DNA from: Thinopyrum elongatum
Taxonomy: Eukaryota; Streptophyta; Magnoliopsida; Poales; Poaceae
Assembly: GCA_011799875.1 (NCBI GenBank)
Contig: CM022300.1
Span: 170,331,837 to 170,395,836 of the forward strand
Reading direction: 5' to 3'
Length of the DNA: 64,000 bases
Below are positions 23,001 through 34,100 of the stretch, piece after piece (positions within the stretch are counted from its first letter, which is position 1; every line of letters starts with the position of its first letter). Below the pieces are notes generated by a model. The model saw nothing but the letters and a program-made list of their open reading frames with translations. It had not been told where the DNA came from and made no database searches. A program made the position numbers and the translations under genes.

Positions 23001-23907
23001 ATAGCCGGTCCTACGGTAACGGACACTCGGAGTTGTATCCTGATTGATACAATTAGAACTGGATACTTGGATACTATGGCTCTGGGATTGCTTCTCGCAG
23101 GGAGTCGAGAAGGGATCTCGGGACGAGGTTGATGACTGTATGGCTCTGGGATTGCTTCTCGCAGGGAGTCGAGAAGGGATCTCAGGACAAGGTTGATGAC
23201 TGTATGGCTCTGGGATTGCTTTCTCGCAGGGAGTCGAGAAAGGATCTCTGGGTGAGGTTGAGACTTAATGATACTGCTACATTATATGGTACTGTTCTAC
23301 TCTCTTCTATTGCTGCAAGACCTCTGAAGATGCTAGTCTTCGATAGGACTAGGCCTTCTCTCTATTCTGGCATTTCTGCAGCCCAGTCCACATATACAGC
23401 CTCCCCTTGATAATGTTGCATATGTAGTGTAGATCCTTGTTTGCTGAGTACTTCTGAGTACTCACGGTTGCTTTGTTTTCCTTTTCTCCCCATATCAGTT
23501 TGTCGTGACCAAGATGACGGAGCCCCCCTGAGACAGATGCCCTGTCGATCACTACTACTACCCAGAGGATGGATACTACTTCGAGCTTGCCATCGACCAG
23601 GAGTAGGTTCGGAGGGTCCCAGGCAGGAGGCCTGCGCCTTTCGATCGTAGTGATTTATTTTGCCCCACCTTTATAAAGGCCTTTCTGTGTTTTCTTTTAT
23701 ATCTGTACTCAGATATCTGATGCTTCCGCTGATGCTTGTACGCAAGCTTATGTATTCGAGCCCTCGAGGCCCTGGCTTGTAATATAAAGCTTGTATGACT
23801 TTATTTATGTTTTAGAGTTGTGTTGTGATATCTTCCCGTGAGTCCTTAGGCTTGATCGTGTGCATTCGCGTGTATGATTTGTGCACGGTTGAGCCGGGGG
23901 CGTCACA
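20025..23907 (+). repeat. Tekay 3' LTR
   Basis: 3883 bp, TG..CA, near-identical to the 5' LTR. The 64-bp array is present at about 23075-23260. A small internal difference occurs near 21170-21200, where CAGCTGCCGCCGCTCACTCC, found just upstream at 21099, appears a second time in place of the sequence at this point in the 5' LTR. Confidence 0.93.
23075..23260. repeat. 64-bp tandem repeat in the 3' LTR, three copies
   Basis: TATGGCTCTGGGATT starts at 23075, 23139 and 23203, the same spacing as in the 5' LTR. Confidence 0.92.
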
Positions 23908-23913
23908 AGAAAC
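23908..23913. repeat. Target-site duplication of the Tekay element (right)
   Basis: AGAAAC, identical to 10862-10867. Confidence 0.85.
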
Positions 23914-24579
23914 ACATCATACATCTAGTCGTTCTCCTATCTCCTCCTCCTTCCCCCTCCCCCCTCCCCCCTCGCCCCCAATAATTTCACTTCTGGATTG
24001 CCCACGTAGATGGCGACTGGATCCACAGTGTCATGGAAAACACACCACAGACGTACTAGATTTGTGTCGCATGGATCTGCAACTCACATGAATTCCGGCC
24101 ATTCAAGTTTATTCTCCTCTGCTCTCCAACGAACAAAAATTTGCCATGTTCTATCCTGGATCTGATCTAAGCTTTTAGGTTGTGGTTGCTACCAGTAGGT
24201 GCTCGAGAAGGATGTTTAGGGTTCACTAAGAGTTAGGATTCACTAAGAGCAGGGAAGAACAGAGCAATTTGGGCGGTACGTATGGAGGGAAAAAAATAGT
24301 TGCCACCTATCTCTGTTGTTAGTTGCCATCAAGTTATGTTGTTAGTTGCCATCATATTATGTTGTTAGTTGCCATCAGTACAACATGGTAGTTGCCATCC
24401 AGATTGTAGAAAGAGAATGAATATGCATGCCCTATCAACAGAAATGCACGGCTACGATGTTTCCTACTTGCCATGCTGTAATAGTTCTTTATGCCAGAAA
24501 TGTGATAAGATTGCCGTGTTTCCTTTTATGTGGAAACAGCAAAATGGAATTCGAATAATAATGCGTTCTTATTCATGTA
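23914..24579. other. MULE left arm continued, upstream of the transposase
   Basis: Continues the GC/CT-rich arm from before the Tekay insertion, then becomes AT-rich. Four close copies of TAGTTGCCATC stand at about 24320-24400. It probably holds the promoter and first exon(s) of the transposase gene; an ATG at about 24011 (ATGGCGACTGGATCC) is a candidate start but cannot be confirmed. Confidence 0.4.
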
Positions 24580-24835
24580 GTGACTGAAAACACAGTGGGA
24601 GAAGCAAAAAAAATGAATCATGAAGACGGGATTGATACTTGGTTTTCTGGAAGGCCGCAAGCGCCCCCTTGGGATGCAATAGAGTGCAATCAACTCATTT
24701 TCGCAGTACCATTGCTGCCACTACTAGAGCAGTACGCGAGCATAGGTACGATGTGTGATAAAAAAAGGACAGTTGACATGTTTGTGGACTTGAAAATGAC
24801 ATTCTACTTATGTACTACAATGACATTGTTCGCAG

Positions 24836-24949
24836 GTTCTTATGACGCAACCACACAGGCAGGGATACCGTGGCAAGTTGTAACACAGGGGGCTATCGGT
24901 GATACATATATGGGAGACCAACTTCAAGTAGCAAATGTGGCAAATCAAG
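24836..24949 (+). other. Small phase-1 exon of the transposase gene, first copy
   Basis: 114 bp between GCAG and CAAG|GT sites. It encodes GSYDATTQAGIPWQVV through QVANVANQ. Both borders are phase 1, so it can be skipped or repeated without changing frame. Confidence 0.55.
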
Positions 24950-25671
24950 GTATCGCAAAAAAATAGCAAGTTGATGTGGCGAAAAAAACTTGCAAGGATG
25001 GCAAGACTTACGAGTATTTTGAAAAAACACAGGGCCATCATGCAGCACATGGCAACAGGTGGCAACCGGATACCTGCCATCAACGTCGTACGCAGGTGAG
25101 ATGTATGAAATGATCTTGCGGACAGTCTATCAGAAAAGGAAACTAGATGACATTGGTGTTTACATGGTGTGACGAAAAATGAAAAAAAGATGACATTGGC
25201 GTTTGTAGCTGATAGAAATCAAAAAAATGATGGAAAGTGCACCTGCCAAGCCTGGTCAGCTATATTTTCCATATGTGGACAACTGCGTGTGTCGAATTAA
25301 ATGTATTACTGACAGTTGCATATGTGATTACACGCAGTTGCCATGTCTGAACAACTGCAGTTGCCATGTCTGAACAACTGCAGTTGCCATGACTAAACAA
25401 ATGTGGTTGCCATGTGTGAACAACTACAGTTTCCATGAGTGAACAGCTACATATGCCATGTTTTAACAACTACGGTTGCCATGCCTGACCAACTGCAGTT
25501 GGTTAATGCTTGTCAACTGTAGTTGCCTTGCATGGTGGACTATGTTTGTCATGATTTCAAAGCTAAACTTCCACATGATGCGACAAGGAAAAAAATGAGA
25601 TTGGACATGTTTTCATACAAAAAAAAGAAATATGGCATCCCATCTTATGATATACGTTCACATGATCGCAG

Positions 25672-25803
25672 GTTCTTATGGTGCAGCCACACCAGCAGAG
25701 GTCTCGTGGCAAGCTTCACCATTGTAGGCCATCGGTAATGCAGATATAGCACACCAACTTGAAGTGGCACACCAACTTTGATTAGCACATGTGGCACAAC
25801 AAG
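25672..25803 (+). pseudogene. Duplicated, decayed copy of the small transposase exon
   Basis: 132 bp, same splice borders and phase as 24836-24949, and clear similarity (GGTTCTTATG start, CATCGGTAATGCAGATAT middle, GTGGCACAACAAG end). It has a TAG and a TGA in frame, so including it would end translation. Confidence 0.55.
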
Positions 25804-28800
25804 GTAATATGTGAACCAAGAAAAATCATGCATTTGCTTTTTGGAAAAGCATTGGGAAAGTGCATTTGTCACGGTGGTGGTGGCAACTGCAATTGCCACC
25901 AAGTGAATACGTCCATTAGGCATCTATGATCATCTGGATTTGTCAATTACTGTCTGTGTGTATTTGCCATTTGTGATTATCTGCATTTGCCTTGTGGGCT
26001 CATATCTAGAATGCAAGTTTTGATGTTAAGATGTTGGTTGCCATGACTTGGCAACTGCAGCTGCCATATTAGGTCAATTGTAGCTGGCATGGCTGGACAA
26101 CTGCAGTTGCCATGCATGGCCAAATGCAGATGCTCAAGACTTGCATATATGAATGATATCGTGCCAAAAAAAGGATGGGTTACAGTTGCCATGATTTCAA
26201 AGTTGCACATTCCAGCACTTTATACATGTAACTTATACAGTTGCAGTTGTGTACCATATTTCAGATGCAGTTGCCATGAACAATCAGATGCAGCTGCCGT
26301 ATTTCATTTCGATGAATATGCCATTCAAGCAATACTGCTTACACACGTACCTGATTTTTGCAGGAGCTTTGACTACAATCAACATCGGTGCACGAACATC
26401 TACAGTGGATACCTCAGAGCACGCGGAAGGGGCGTTCCACAAGCACGTCACCGATACTGCAACAAACAATACAGAATCAGTGTCAGAACTGGCAATCATT
26501 GCAGCAATGACGACAAGCATGCCTGTGCACACCAGCACAAGCAACACTCAAGCAGATGAAACAGCCGCCAATACTGAAGTGAATGATGAAACAGATGACG
26601 AAGCGCAAGAGGAAGAAGAAGATGGACAATCAGAAATCGTGCCACCTCAACCACCTTATGTTGGGCAGAGATTTGGTTCGTTTGAAGATGCCAAGGAATA
26701 CTACCAGAGATATGCGTTGTTCCATGGATTTGCGGTGAACACAGAATACCATAGGAAAATAAAAAAAACTAACGAGTATAGCAGAGGTGAGATAAGGTGC
26801 TACAAGGCACGAAAGAACAAGAAGGGTAAAGGTGTTGTGCCTGTCGTGCTGGAACGAAAGAGAGGCATCATTCTCAAGACTGGATGCCCTGCCAGGATGA
26901 AGCTAAATGCAGATGGAGCATGGTGGGTGGTCACCGAATATGTCGAAGAACACAAGCACGACCTGATAAAGAAGTTGGACCTAGTAAAATTTCTGAGCGC
27001 CCATAGAGGATTCAGTGCCCACGAGAAGAAATTCATAAAGTTGCTACATGATTGTAACGTCGGTCCATCAAGAATGGTCCAGATACTGTCCCTGATCCAC
27101 AGCAGAGATGGAAGTCTGAGTAGCATGCCCTACATACCAGTAGACGTCACAAACCTAAAGGCAAAGTACCGTAGAGAGAGCAGGTTGGCTGACATAGAAG
27201 ACACGATCGCCTACGTCAAAGAGAAAGCAAAAGCAGATCCTGATTTCTTCTACAGGATAAGATTGGACGATGAGGACCGTGTCAGAAACATGTATTGGGT
27301 GGACGGTGCTGCAAGAAGAGCCTACAAACATTTCCGTGATTGCATTTCATTTGAGGCGACATATCTCACGAATATGTACAAGATGCCATGTGCTCCATTC
27401 ATAGGAATAAATAACCACAATCAGTCGTTGCAGTTCGGTTGCGGTCTCGTTCGCAACGAAGATACTGATGGTTACACTTGGCTGTTCAAAACCTTCTTGG
27501 AGTGCATGGATGGACTTGCTCCGATGAACATAATAACAGACCAGAATTTTAGCATGCGAGCAGGCATAGAGGAGGTCTTTCCGTTGGCAGTGCACAGGCA
27601 CTGTAGGTGGCATATTAATAAGAAGGCTGAAGAGACGCTAGGACCATTTTTGCTGACCGTCCAGAGCTACATAAGGCATTCGAGTTGTGTGTGGACCACA
27701 ACTTGACAGTGGAGGAGTTTGAACGGAGCTAGACGGCTATGATTGAAACATACCAAGTCCAAGACAACGAGACACTTAATAGCCTGTGGGAGAAGCGAAT
27801 GTACTGGGTGCCAGCCTACTTCATGCAGTGCTTCTATCCATTTCTGCAGACTATGCAATGCAGCGAGGGGTTCAATGCTGTTTTGAAGCGTTACGTGAGC
27901 CCTGGCAACTCATTGCTGTAGTTTGCCAAGCAATATTCAGCTTTGCAACAGAAAATACTGGGATCTGAGCTACAGCAAGAAGCAAACACCGCATTCAAGC
28001 AGCCTAAATTGCTAACATATTTACCGATCGAGAGGTAGATGAGCAAGATATACACCAACAAGATATTTAACAAGTAAGTGAATGATCGTACGGTCTTATT
28101 TGCCATGTATGACACGACACATTCAACATTGAAAAATGCTAAAAAACAAAAAATAAAAATAAATATGTTTGCTATGTCTGCTGGTTTGAAGCTGCCATCT
28201 GTATTGAACACATGAATGCAAAACAAGATGAAAAAATGGAATTAAAAACTCTGTAGTTGGAAACCAAATATTAGCTGCTACTTGTTGTGAAAGAAAGTGT
28301 AGTTGCCATTTTGAATGTGGTGTGGTTGCCATGTGGGATGTAGTGTAATTGCCACGTATGGTGCAAATGGTATTTCACATGTAAGATGACCTGATGTGCA
28401 TTGAGAACAATATGATGCTGTTGCACTACCATGAAGACAGTAGTAGCCATGTAGAATGCACTGTAGTTGCCATCTTTTCACATGCTGATCGTTTAAAAAA
28501 TAGCACAGGATTACACTAGACAACATAAACTGTAGTTGCCGTGTGAAATAAACTATAGTTGCCATGTGAAATAAATTGCATTTGCCATGTGAAATAGTCT
28601 ATAGTTGCCATGTGGAAACAATCAATACAAGAAAATGTGGGAAAAAAAGCTTTCTTTGCCATCGTTGATTTTAATACGTTTGCTATGTTGTGCGCTACCT
28701 CAACAAAAGTTGCTACAAAAAGAATATAAGAATTTAACGAGCACAAAACATGAAGATTCCAGGAAGAAATAAAGCGTGCCAGCACGTACGCAGCTTACCA

Positions 28801-29485
28801 GGTTGACGAACGTACCTTCAAGGTGTGTACTCTCATGGGCATGTCCGATTCAGAACCTGAAGACCCGGACAAGGGAAGAAACTACTTTGTGAGGGCCTCG
28901 ATAAATGAAGGTGAATGCTACTGCGAGTGCTGCAAATACAAACGGGACAGGATTGTGTGCTCCCACATACTCAAAATAATGGACATGCACGCGATCACGC
29001 GATTGCCCTGCCATTTCATACGACGGCGATGGACTTGGGACGCTGACGATGCGTTGGGGCCACAAACATCAAATGCAGTTTTGGCTATACATGATGACAG
29101 ACCACAGGCAACCATGGACTCCGTGAGGCATGTTGTATTGACAAAGAACTATGCTAAACAAATAGATGAAGCATGCAAGAGCGATGAGACAGCAAGGGTG
29201 GCAGAAAAGCACAGGAAGGCCCTGAAAAGAGAGCTTGATGAGATCAAGAAGATTAAGGCTGAAGAAGCCTTACATAGGTTCCCCCGCACCTCAATTGTGC
29301 CTTCGTGCACGGGTCCGTCCTCTGAAAACTCAGAGGTAGGGTCTGGAACAGCAAGCACACAAACCCAGGTCAGGAACCCACCCCGTTCCATCACAAAAGG
29401 GCATCCAAAAGAGGTGAGATACAAATCAGGGTTGGAAATTCAAGCAAAGTACAAGAAACCAAAGAAAGGAACGGGCAATCCGTAA

Positions 29486-30559
29486 GCAACTATGGAGGAT
29501 TCTAACTTCGGTGTTGGTGACAATTTTGTAATGTAGATGATCAACGTTTAAAAAATGCGAGAATGACTGTTGGTGGACAACAGAAATTGAAGAAAATGCC
29601 ATGTATGCAGAACTAAATATGTCATGTAGTTGCTACTAAATCTGCCATGTAGCTTCCACTGAATCTGCCATGTACTTGCTACTAAAACTACCATCGCGTA
29701 GCTTTCCGTTTTCAGTCCACGCATTTTTGTTTCTGTAGTAAAAAATAGTTGCCACACATATTGTATTGTATACATACTGTGTAGGAACTAATTGAAATGA
29801 TCACATGCAAAAACATGAGAGAGAACAGCTGCCATCTAAGTTGTATTGAAAATGACGTGCAATAGGTGTCGCATATGCGAACTTATGAACTACCATACTA
29901 ACCAATACAGTTAGCACTGCAAAATCCCAAAAGAAATGAAATGATTACTTGCACTAACCGTGCGTGATCAGCTATATTTGCTGTGTTTTAGGCATCGTAA
30001 ACGCCAAGTCAGGGAAACTAAGGTTACCACAAGGAAAAAATAGCAAAAAGTATCAGACTATATATTCCCCAGTAGAAAATTAACTAGACATACTAGGCCA
30101 TCCGCAGTTTTACACATTTTTGAATGTAGTAAAAAGAAGACAAATGAAAACAAAAAATTATTTTTTTTAAAAAGAGAGTTTCAACCCATCTACCACGTCC
30201 CCTCAGAAAGAAAAAAAGAAAAAAACATAAGACAAAAATCAGGCATATGACAGGAGAATTTCAAAACCACATTTCAGACAAGCCCGCAAACTCCCATTCA
30301 AACTGCTAATTCGTACTCACATTCACAAACACATAATAATAGTGAACATAAAAGTGGTTCTTGTCACATCTAAATAGGTTCAGGTCCACACTTATATTAC
30401 AAAGCTTAGACGGCACGTACACGCCACCACTATATACTACAGTTACGGGGGATGAAGTCATAACATAGCACACGGACATAGTTTTCAAAGAGCGAGGTGA
30501 TACCTTACATTCCTCAGCCACAAATTGTAAGGTAGGTATGTGTATGGAGCATCACGTGA
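29486..30559. other. Spacer between the convergent transposase and ULP1 genes
   Basis: AT-rich, about 1.07 kb, with several A-rich runs (30120-30230). No gene seen. It would hold the 3' untranslated regions and terminators of both genes. Confidence 0.6.
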
Positions 30560-31140
30560 TCACTTGTACTTCTTGTTCGCGGTTTTGACAGCTCCCTCTG
30601 TGAATTCTCGTGCTAAAGCCCGCGTGTTGAAATCTTCATTCATCAACCAGTTCCATGTATATATTTTACGGAGCTCGACGACCATTGCAGCTGTGATGAC
30701 AGGGACCCGTCGACCTTCCAACTTTGCAAGGTATTCCAACATGTAAAACCCGCAGTCATGCCTAGAACGAAACAAACAAGTGAACACATGCCAACAGAAA
30801 CATGATAAACTTTGATGGAGAGATGAAAAGGGTTAAAATTGAGGTGGAAAACACATGAAAAAGATAGTAATTACCCGTTTTCTAGCTTCTCAGTCGTGAT
30901 GTACTCGATTGGAAAATGACTGATCTGGACCTTTGAGTTTTCGTAATGACGGTTCCAGGTCTCTTTCAGGTTGTTGATAAAGAATTCAGCATGAGTAATA
31001 AGGTCTTCGTCATCTCCTAAACGGATTGAATCAAGCACCTCAAAACATTGGTTCTTCAGGTCAAGGCAAATGGCATAGTGGTGACCACACTTGTCATCTG
31101 GGTTGTCTGGTGTAAGTAGCTGGAACACGGGGAACATGAC
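30560..31140 (-). other. C48 peptidase catalytic core of the ULP1-like gene
   Basis: Two exons, phase 2 junction (ENG|HDCG). The His lies in CGHHYAICLDL (about 31080), the Asp in FEVLDS (31031-31029) and the Cys in HDCGFYMLEYL (30754-30752). This is the His-Asp-Cys order of ULP1/SENP proteases. A Gln upstream of the Cys, usual for the oxyanion hole, is not obvious in this reading. Confidence 0.8.
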
Positions 31141-34100
31141 CTGCAAGTGAAAAAGAGAAAATAAAAAAAAGAGTACAGATCAAAACAGAATGATGTAGTT
31201 GGAAAATTGATATGTAATACTGTTGCCAGTTGCAACAATGGATATGTGAAAAGCAAGCATCAAGTGTCCAAGTGGACACATGGAAAAAGGTTCAGTTGCC
31301 ATGTGTAGTCATCAGAACTTGCCATCCATGGGTAAACAAAGTTGCCCAATATTTTAAGTGAAGTTGCCACATAAGTTGCAGTAAAAGTTCACACTTCCTT
31401 AACATGGCAGCTGTTGCCACATAAAACAGCTGTCACGAAATAGTATGTAACCCACATATCAAGTATAACTATTGACAAACCATAGCATGAAAAAAAACAT
31501 GTACAACGAGAAGAAACACTCACATATTTTTTCAGTGTGAGCTTGAAATCACCATGAGTGGCAAAGTGTTTCCTCAGGATGCGATGGTGGAAGTCACCAT
31601 CCCATATTTTGCATGTCACGCTGCACTCCATGATTGTCTTGTCGAGACAAGTGTCCACATGCTTGTTGATGATGTCAATCCCACACGCAACTACATTCTT
31701 CGACATTTTACCAGTAGGCCTCACAGACTCGGCAAGATCACCCAGGTCGATGTATGTCGCATCGCATTGTATGATTTTGGTTCTGTCCAAACATGAGCTG
31801 TATGAAAATGATATAACATGAAAGAATCATGTCTACTAAAAAAATAAAAAAAAATAAACAACGCATGGCTAAAAGGGCAAAAAAAATTATTGGAAAAAAG
31901 CAACTAAGGGGTTATGTGGTGTGGACATTACTTTTTCAGCTCCTTCATGTGTTTGCTGTTCGACCTCGCATTTCTGAAACGCTTGACAATATTGTATAGT
32001 TGGGTCTGCTCCTTTGTAGCCTTAACATCGCGCTCAAAGTTATCCACTAGTGGTGCGTGAACTACCCTCGTCTGCCTCACAGAGCCAAGGGTTACACTTC
32101 TGACGATATCCTCGGATACTACCTCAGCAGGCACGTCAGAACTTGATTGCCCCTGATTCCATGAGGACCTCCTGTTTAATGCTTCCTGCTCAATCCTACG
32201 GTAAGCTTCATCGAGGTACGACGAAATCTCCTCAGGGGTGGCTGGAAGAATAAAACAGTGGAATAAGAAACTTGGACATAGCAAGTTATTGTGCAAAAAG
32301 TTCAAACTGTGAACTGTAAATGCTGATAAGAAAGTATCAATGTCAAATCTCACTTAGTAAACAATGTTTGCCATGTGAAAAGTGCACTGCAGTTGCCATG
32401 TGCAATGCACTGCAGTTGCCATGTGGCAACAACTGTAGTTGCCATGTGCAATGCACTGTAGTTGTCATGTACAATGCACTTAAGTTGGCATGTGGCAGCA
32501 ACTACATTTGCCATGTGCAACGAACTACAGTCGCCCTGCAACAACATCTACAGAAAACACATGTGATCAAAAGTGTTTTGGCTCTGCCAAAGATAAACAA
32601 CGGTTGTCATCTCAGAATAAAAATCAGTTGCCATGTTATATGAACAGCAACTGCCAAATTAGGTAACCTGCCAATGCCATCTACATGTGCATCCCATAAG
32701 ATTTGCCATCACAATTCACAAACCAAAGCTTGTTACGAATGTCAGACAAAAAATGTAGAAACGAATGATAAACACAAAAAAGTTTGCCTTGCACTATAGG
32801 CTCTACAAACTTCACAGCCTTCCTACCATCAGCCATGCGCTGCACCATCATTAGGACCGTGCCTGCCGGGAAAGCAAAGGCAACAGGCATAGGATCGTGG
32901 ACTGGATCATCCTGAGTGCGATCAATCCCAAGGCTGCAGCTTGGTTGGGTGAAAGCCATAGGGTGCCTCTCCTGCTGATTAGCCGGTTTGCGCACGAAAT
33001 GTTTAGCAGAATCTAGAGGTGACAGATCAACAAACATGTCAGACTCGTCTGCTGCAGAATCATCATGCTTATTAGTAGGGCGGGGCATGCTGTCAACGGT
33101 CTCAATCACAACCTTCTTGCCTATCTTGTTTGGGTTGTACGGGACACCAATGTTGACAGGGAGCTTAGAAGTGCACAGATTTAAGCTGGTGTTCTCCACG
33201 GCAGTAAAGGACGCAGTCTGCTTTGAACATCCACCTCCTTCAGTGGTGCACTGCTTACCATCTGCATCTGTTGTATTGCGGACTTCCATCTTCTCGACTG
33301 CATTGCTTTTGGCAAAAGGTTGGAACAGTGTGGAAGCAGGCACATAACCAGAGTCACCTCTGCTGCTCTTAACTACCTCTGGTGCATTGGATAACCGTGC
33401 AGGATTCTTGCGGGGGCTACACCTAGGTGGCAGGCCAGCTCGCACAACGGTTGCAGTAGCAGCCTCTGCGCCAGCAGCCGATGAAGCTGTTGTGCGATGA
33501 GAGTCATCTGTGGATGTCCTGTCATACTGAAATGTGGCCGCAACCCCTTCTTTTGTGGACACATAAGTGCCACCGGCCACATGCTTGGAATCCTTATCAG
33601 ATGAGCAGGAATCTTCCTTGTTTAGGTTGAGCTCGAGAGCGTCCACTTCAACACTTGCTGATCGGGTGGCATGGGTCACCACAACATCTCTCATTGCCAC
33701 CAGGTTAGGCACTATCTCAGCAGTCCTGGCAGATATTGACTCATCACTCCCAGATGTACGGATCCCTGCAGTTGTAGTCTGCACATCTGCAACCGGCGGA
33801 GATGGGCGGCCGCTTGCATCAGAACTAGCGGCAACAGTGGACGGTGCAGCGGCAGATTTGTCAACTGACGGCTCATGAATATCTGCATTACCAGATGTCG
33901 ACAACTTGGAGTGAATGCGTTCAAGTGGATCTTTGGTAGTGCGATTGTTTGAGCGTACAGTAGTCTTCTTCACCCTGCAAAAAATGTGTCGAACAATAAG
34001 ACAACCAATCAAGAAAGCACATGAAGAGAACAAAGGTGAGTGGCAGGATCAAATAATTGCCATGGTAGTCATCATAAAATGAAAATATGTGATATGCTAG

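Larger units (their letters stand above)
10868..23907 (+). mobile_element. Tekay-type chromovirus (Gypsy LTR retrotransposon), complete with two LTRs
   Basis: 13,040 bp: 5' LTR 10868-14764, PBS, gag-pol 15382-19988, PPT, 3' LTR 20025-23907. Both LTRs begin TGTAACACCCCC and end in TCACA. The flanks carry the same 6 bases, AGAAAC, at 10862-10867 and 23908-23913 (a Gypsy duplication is normally 5 bp, so one match may be chance). The C-terminal chromodomain-like tail and very long LTRs fit the Tekay/Del clade. It is nested in the MULE. The coding region is dead: a MITE in the RT, a frame change before the integrase and a TGA in the integrase C-terminus. A hand comparison of the first ~425 bp of the two LTRs gives nine substitutions, about 2%, so the insertion is fairly young. 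Confidence 0.93.
24580..29485 (+). pseudogene. FAR1-type MULE transposase, disrupted
   Basis: Exons supported by matching splice sites and phases: about 24580-24745, 24836-24949, a decayed duplicate 25672-25803, 26364-28073 and 28756-29485. The main exon has an acidic linker (EEEEDGQSE), a FAR1 DNA-binding domain (FGSFEDAKEYYQRYALFHGF to EEHKHDL, about 26670-26961) and the MULE transposase domain (27290-27620: TYLTNMYKMP, IITDQNFSM, HRHCRWHINKK). The last exon carries the SWIM zinc finger (CYCECCKYKRDRIVCSH) and a basic tail. The protein would bind the MULE ends and cut them. Defects: a lost T in the run at 27647-27651; TAG at 27730, 27919 and 28036; and the first catalytic Asp of the family (FDTTYLTN-like) is Glu here, codon GAG 27353-27355. 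FAR1/FHY3 regulators share this ancestry, but the location within MULE ends favours a transposase. Confidence 0.85.

Noticed and set aside
26364..29485. Domesticated FAR1/FHY3-type transcription factor
   Set aside because: It has a frameshift, three stops and lies inside MULE ends with a ULP1 gene; a transposase pseudogene is simpler.
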